From: Lates calcarifer | Taxonomy: Eukaryota > Chordata > Actinopteri > Centropomidae | Assembly: GCF_001640805.2 (NCBI RefSeq) | Contig: NC_066849.1 | Coordinates: 618,783 to 682,782 of the forward strand | Length of the DNA: 64,000 bases | Direction: 5' to 3' | Part shown: piece after piece, positions 63,714 to 64,000 of the stretch | How the letters are laid out: the number at the start of each line of letters is the position of its first letter | Position numbering within the stretch: position 1 is the first letter of the stretch | Position numbers and translations under genes: made by a program | Notes under the pieces: model-generated | Told to the model about the DNA's origin: nothing | Seen by the model: the letters and a program-made list of their open reading frames with translations, nothing else | Database searches by the model: none

Positions 63714-64000
63714 CTGTAACACAGACAGACATACCATTAAGATATTAAGGTATTGCACACTCCTGTCATTTAAACATAAACCAATTTATTCTCTTTCAGA
63801 GACAAATTGTGTCAATCAGCTGACCTCTGAGTCCTTTTTAAACAGACTCACGTGTTGCTCAGGGCAACCTGCTCAAGACAGATTTACAGCTGGACCACTT
63901 TATTTTAAATTATTGACAGATGGTAGTCATTGCCTTATAAGGTTACTCTGATTAGTATACCTCAGAAAACCTGTCAAATATTTGTGTGGAATGTTTTTGT
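63714..64000 (-). other. st3gal3 upstream intron (partial)
   Basis: Ends CTGTGTTACAG. No further coding exon is recognised before the window edge. Confidence 0.6.

Overview
The window is vertebrate nuclear DNA, almost certainly from a teleost fish. It is AT-rich, with long introns, few coding exons and many microsatellites. It carries repeat families I recognise as typical of teleosts: Tc1-like DNA transposons, tRNA-headed SINEs, a LINE tail and a Ty3/gypsy-class pol fragment. Almost all open reading frames here are chance. The real genes show up only when short exons are joined across GT-AG splice sites on the minus strand.

Three protein-coding genes are supported, all on the minus strand. 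(1) rad54l, 5' end only, at 1-1194. A promoter region lies at about 1325-1560, and five coding pieces encode the first ~86 residues plus the start of the next exon; the gene continues beyond position 1. (2) artn (artemin, a GDNF-family ligand), complete, with coding exons 36980-37010, 21783-21844, 19623-19797 and 14199-14608. It predicts a 225-residue preproprotein in which every splice phase closes. (3) st3gal3 (beta-galactoside alpha-2,3-sialyltransferase), 3' half, with exons 63618-63713, 63245-63428, 61474-61619, 60929-61075 and 57444-57548, containing both sialylmotifs. The artn/st3gal3 adjacency matches the human ARTN/ST3GAL3 neighbourhood, which supports both names. The three genes do not share a pathway: Rad54 acts in homologous recombination in the nucleus, artemin is a secreted neurotrophic factor, and ST3Gal-III is a Golgi enzyme.

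Layout: 1-1560 rad54l 5' end and promoter. 1560-14190 intergenic, with a nearly intact Tc1-like transposon (about 2040-3417), an inverted SINE-like composite, a gypsy-class integrase-to-RT fragment (5461-5830), an old teleost repeat (6300-7135), a (CA)n array and a terminal-inverted-repeat element (7943-8521). 14199-37340 artn, whose first intron (15 kb) holds two decayed Tc1 copies, two SINEs and a second terminal-inverted-repeat element. 37340-57440 intergenic with repeats and no recognisable gene. 57444-64000 the 3' half of st3gal3, whose last intron holds two copies of a tRNA-headed SINE.

Main points for a second look: three st3gal3 splice junctions do not keep frame with canonical sites, although rad54l and artn close perfectly; rad54l and artn both start in tiny first coding exons (3 nt and 31 nt); the pol fragment has integrase upstream of RT (Gmr1-like order); and two to three loci of an inverted-repeat element share related ends. 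I found no new biological system that I could defend.
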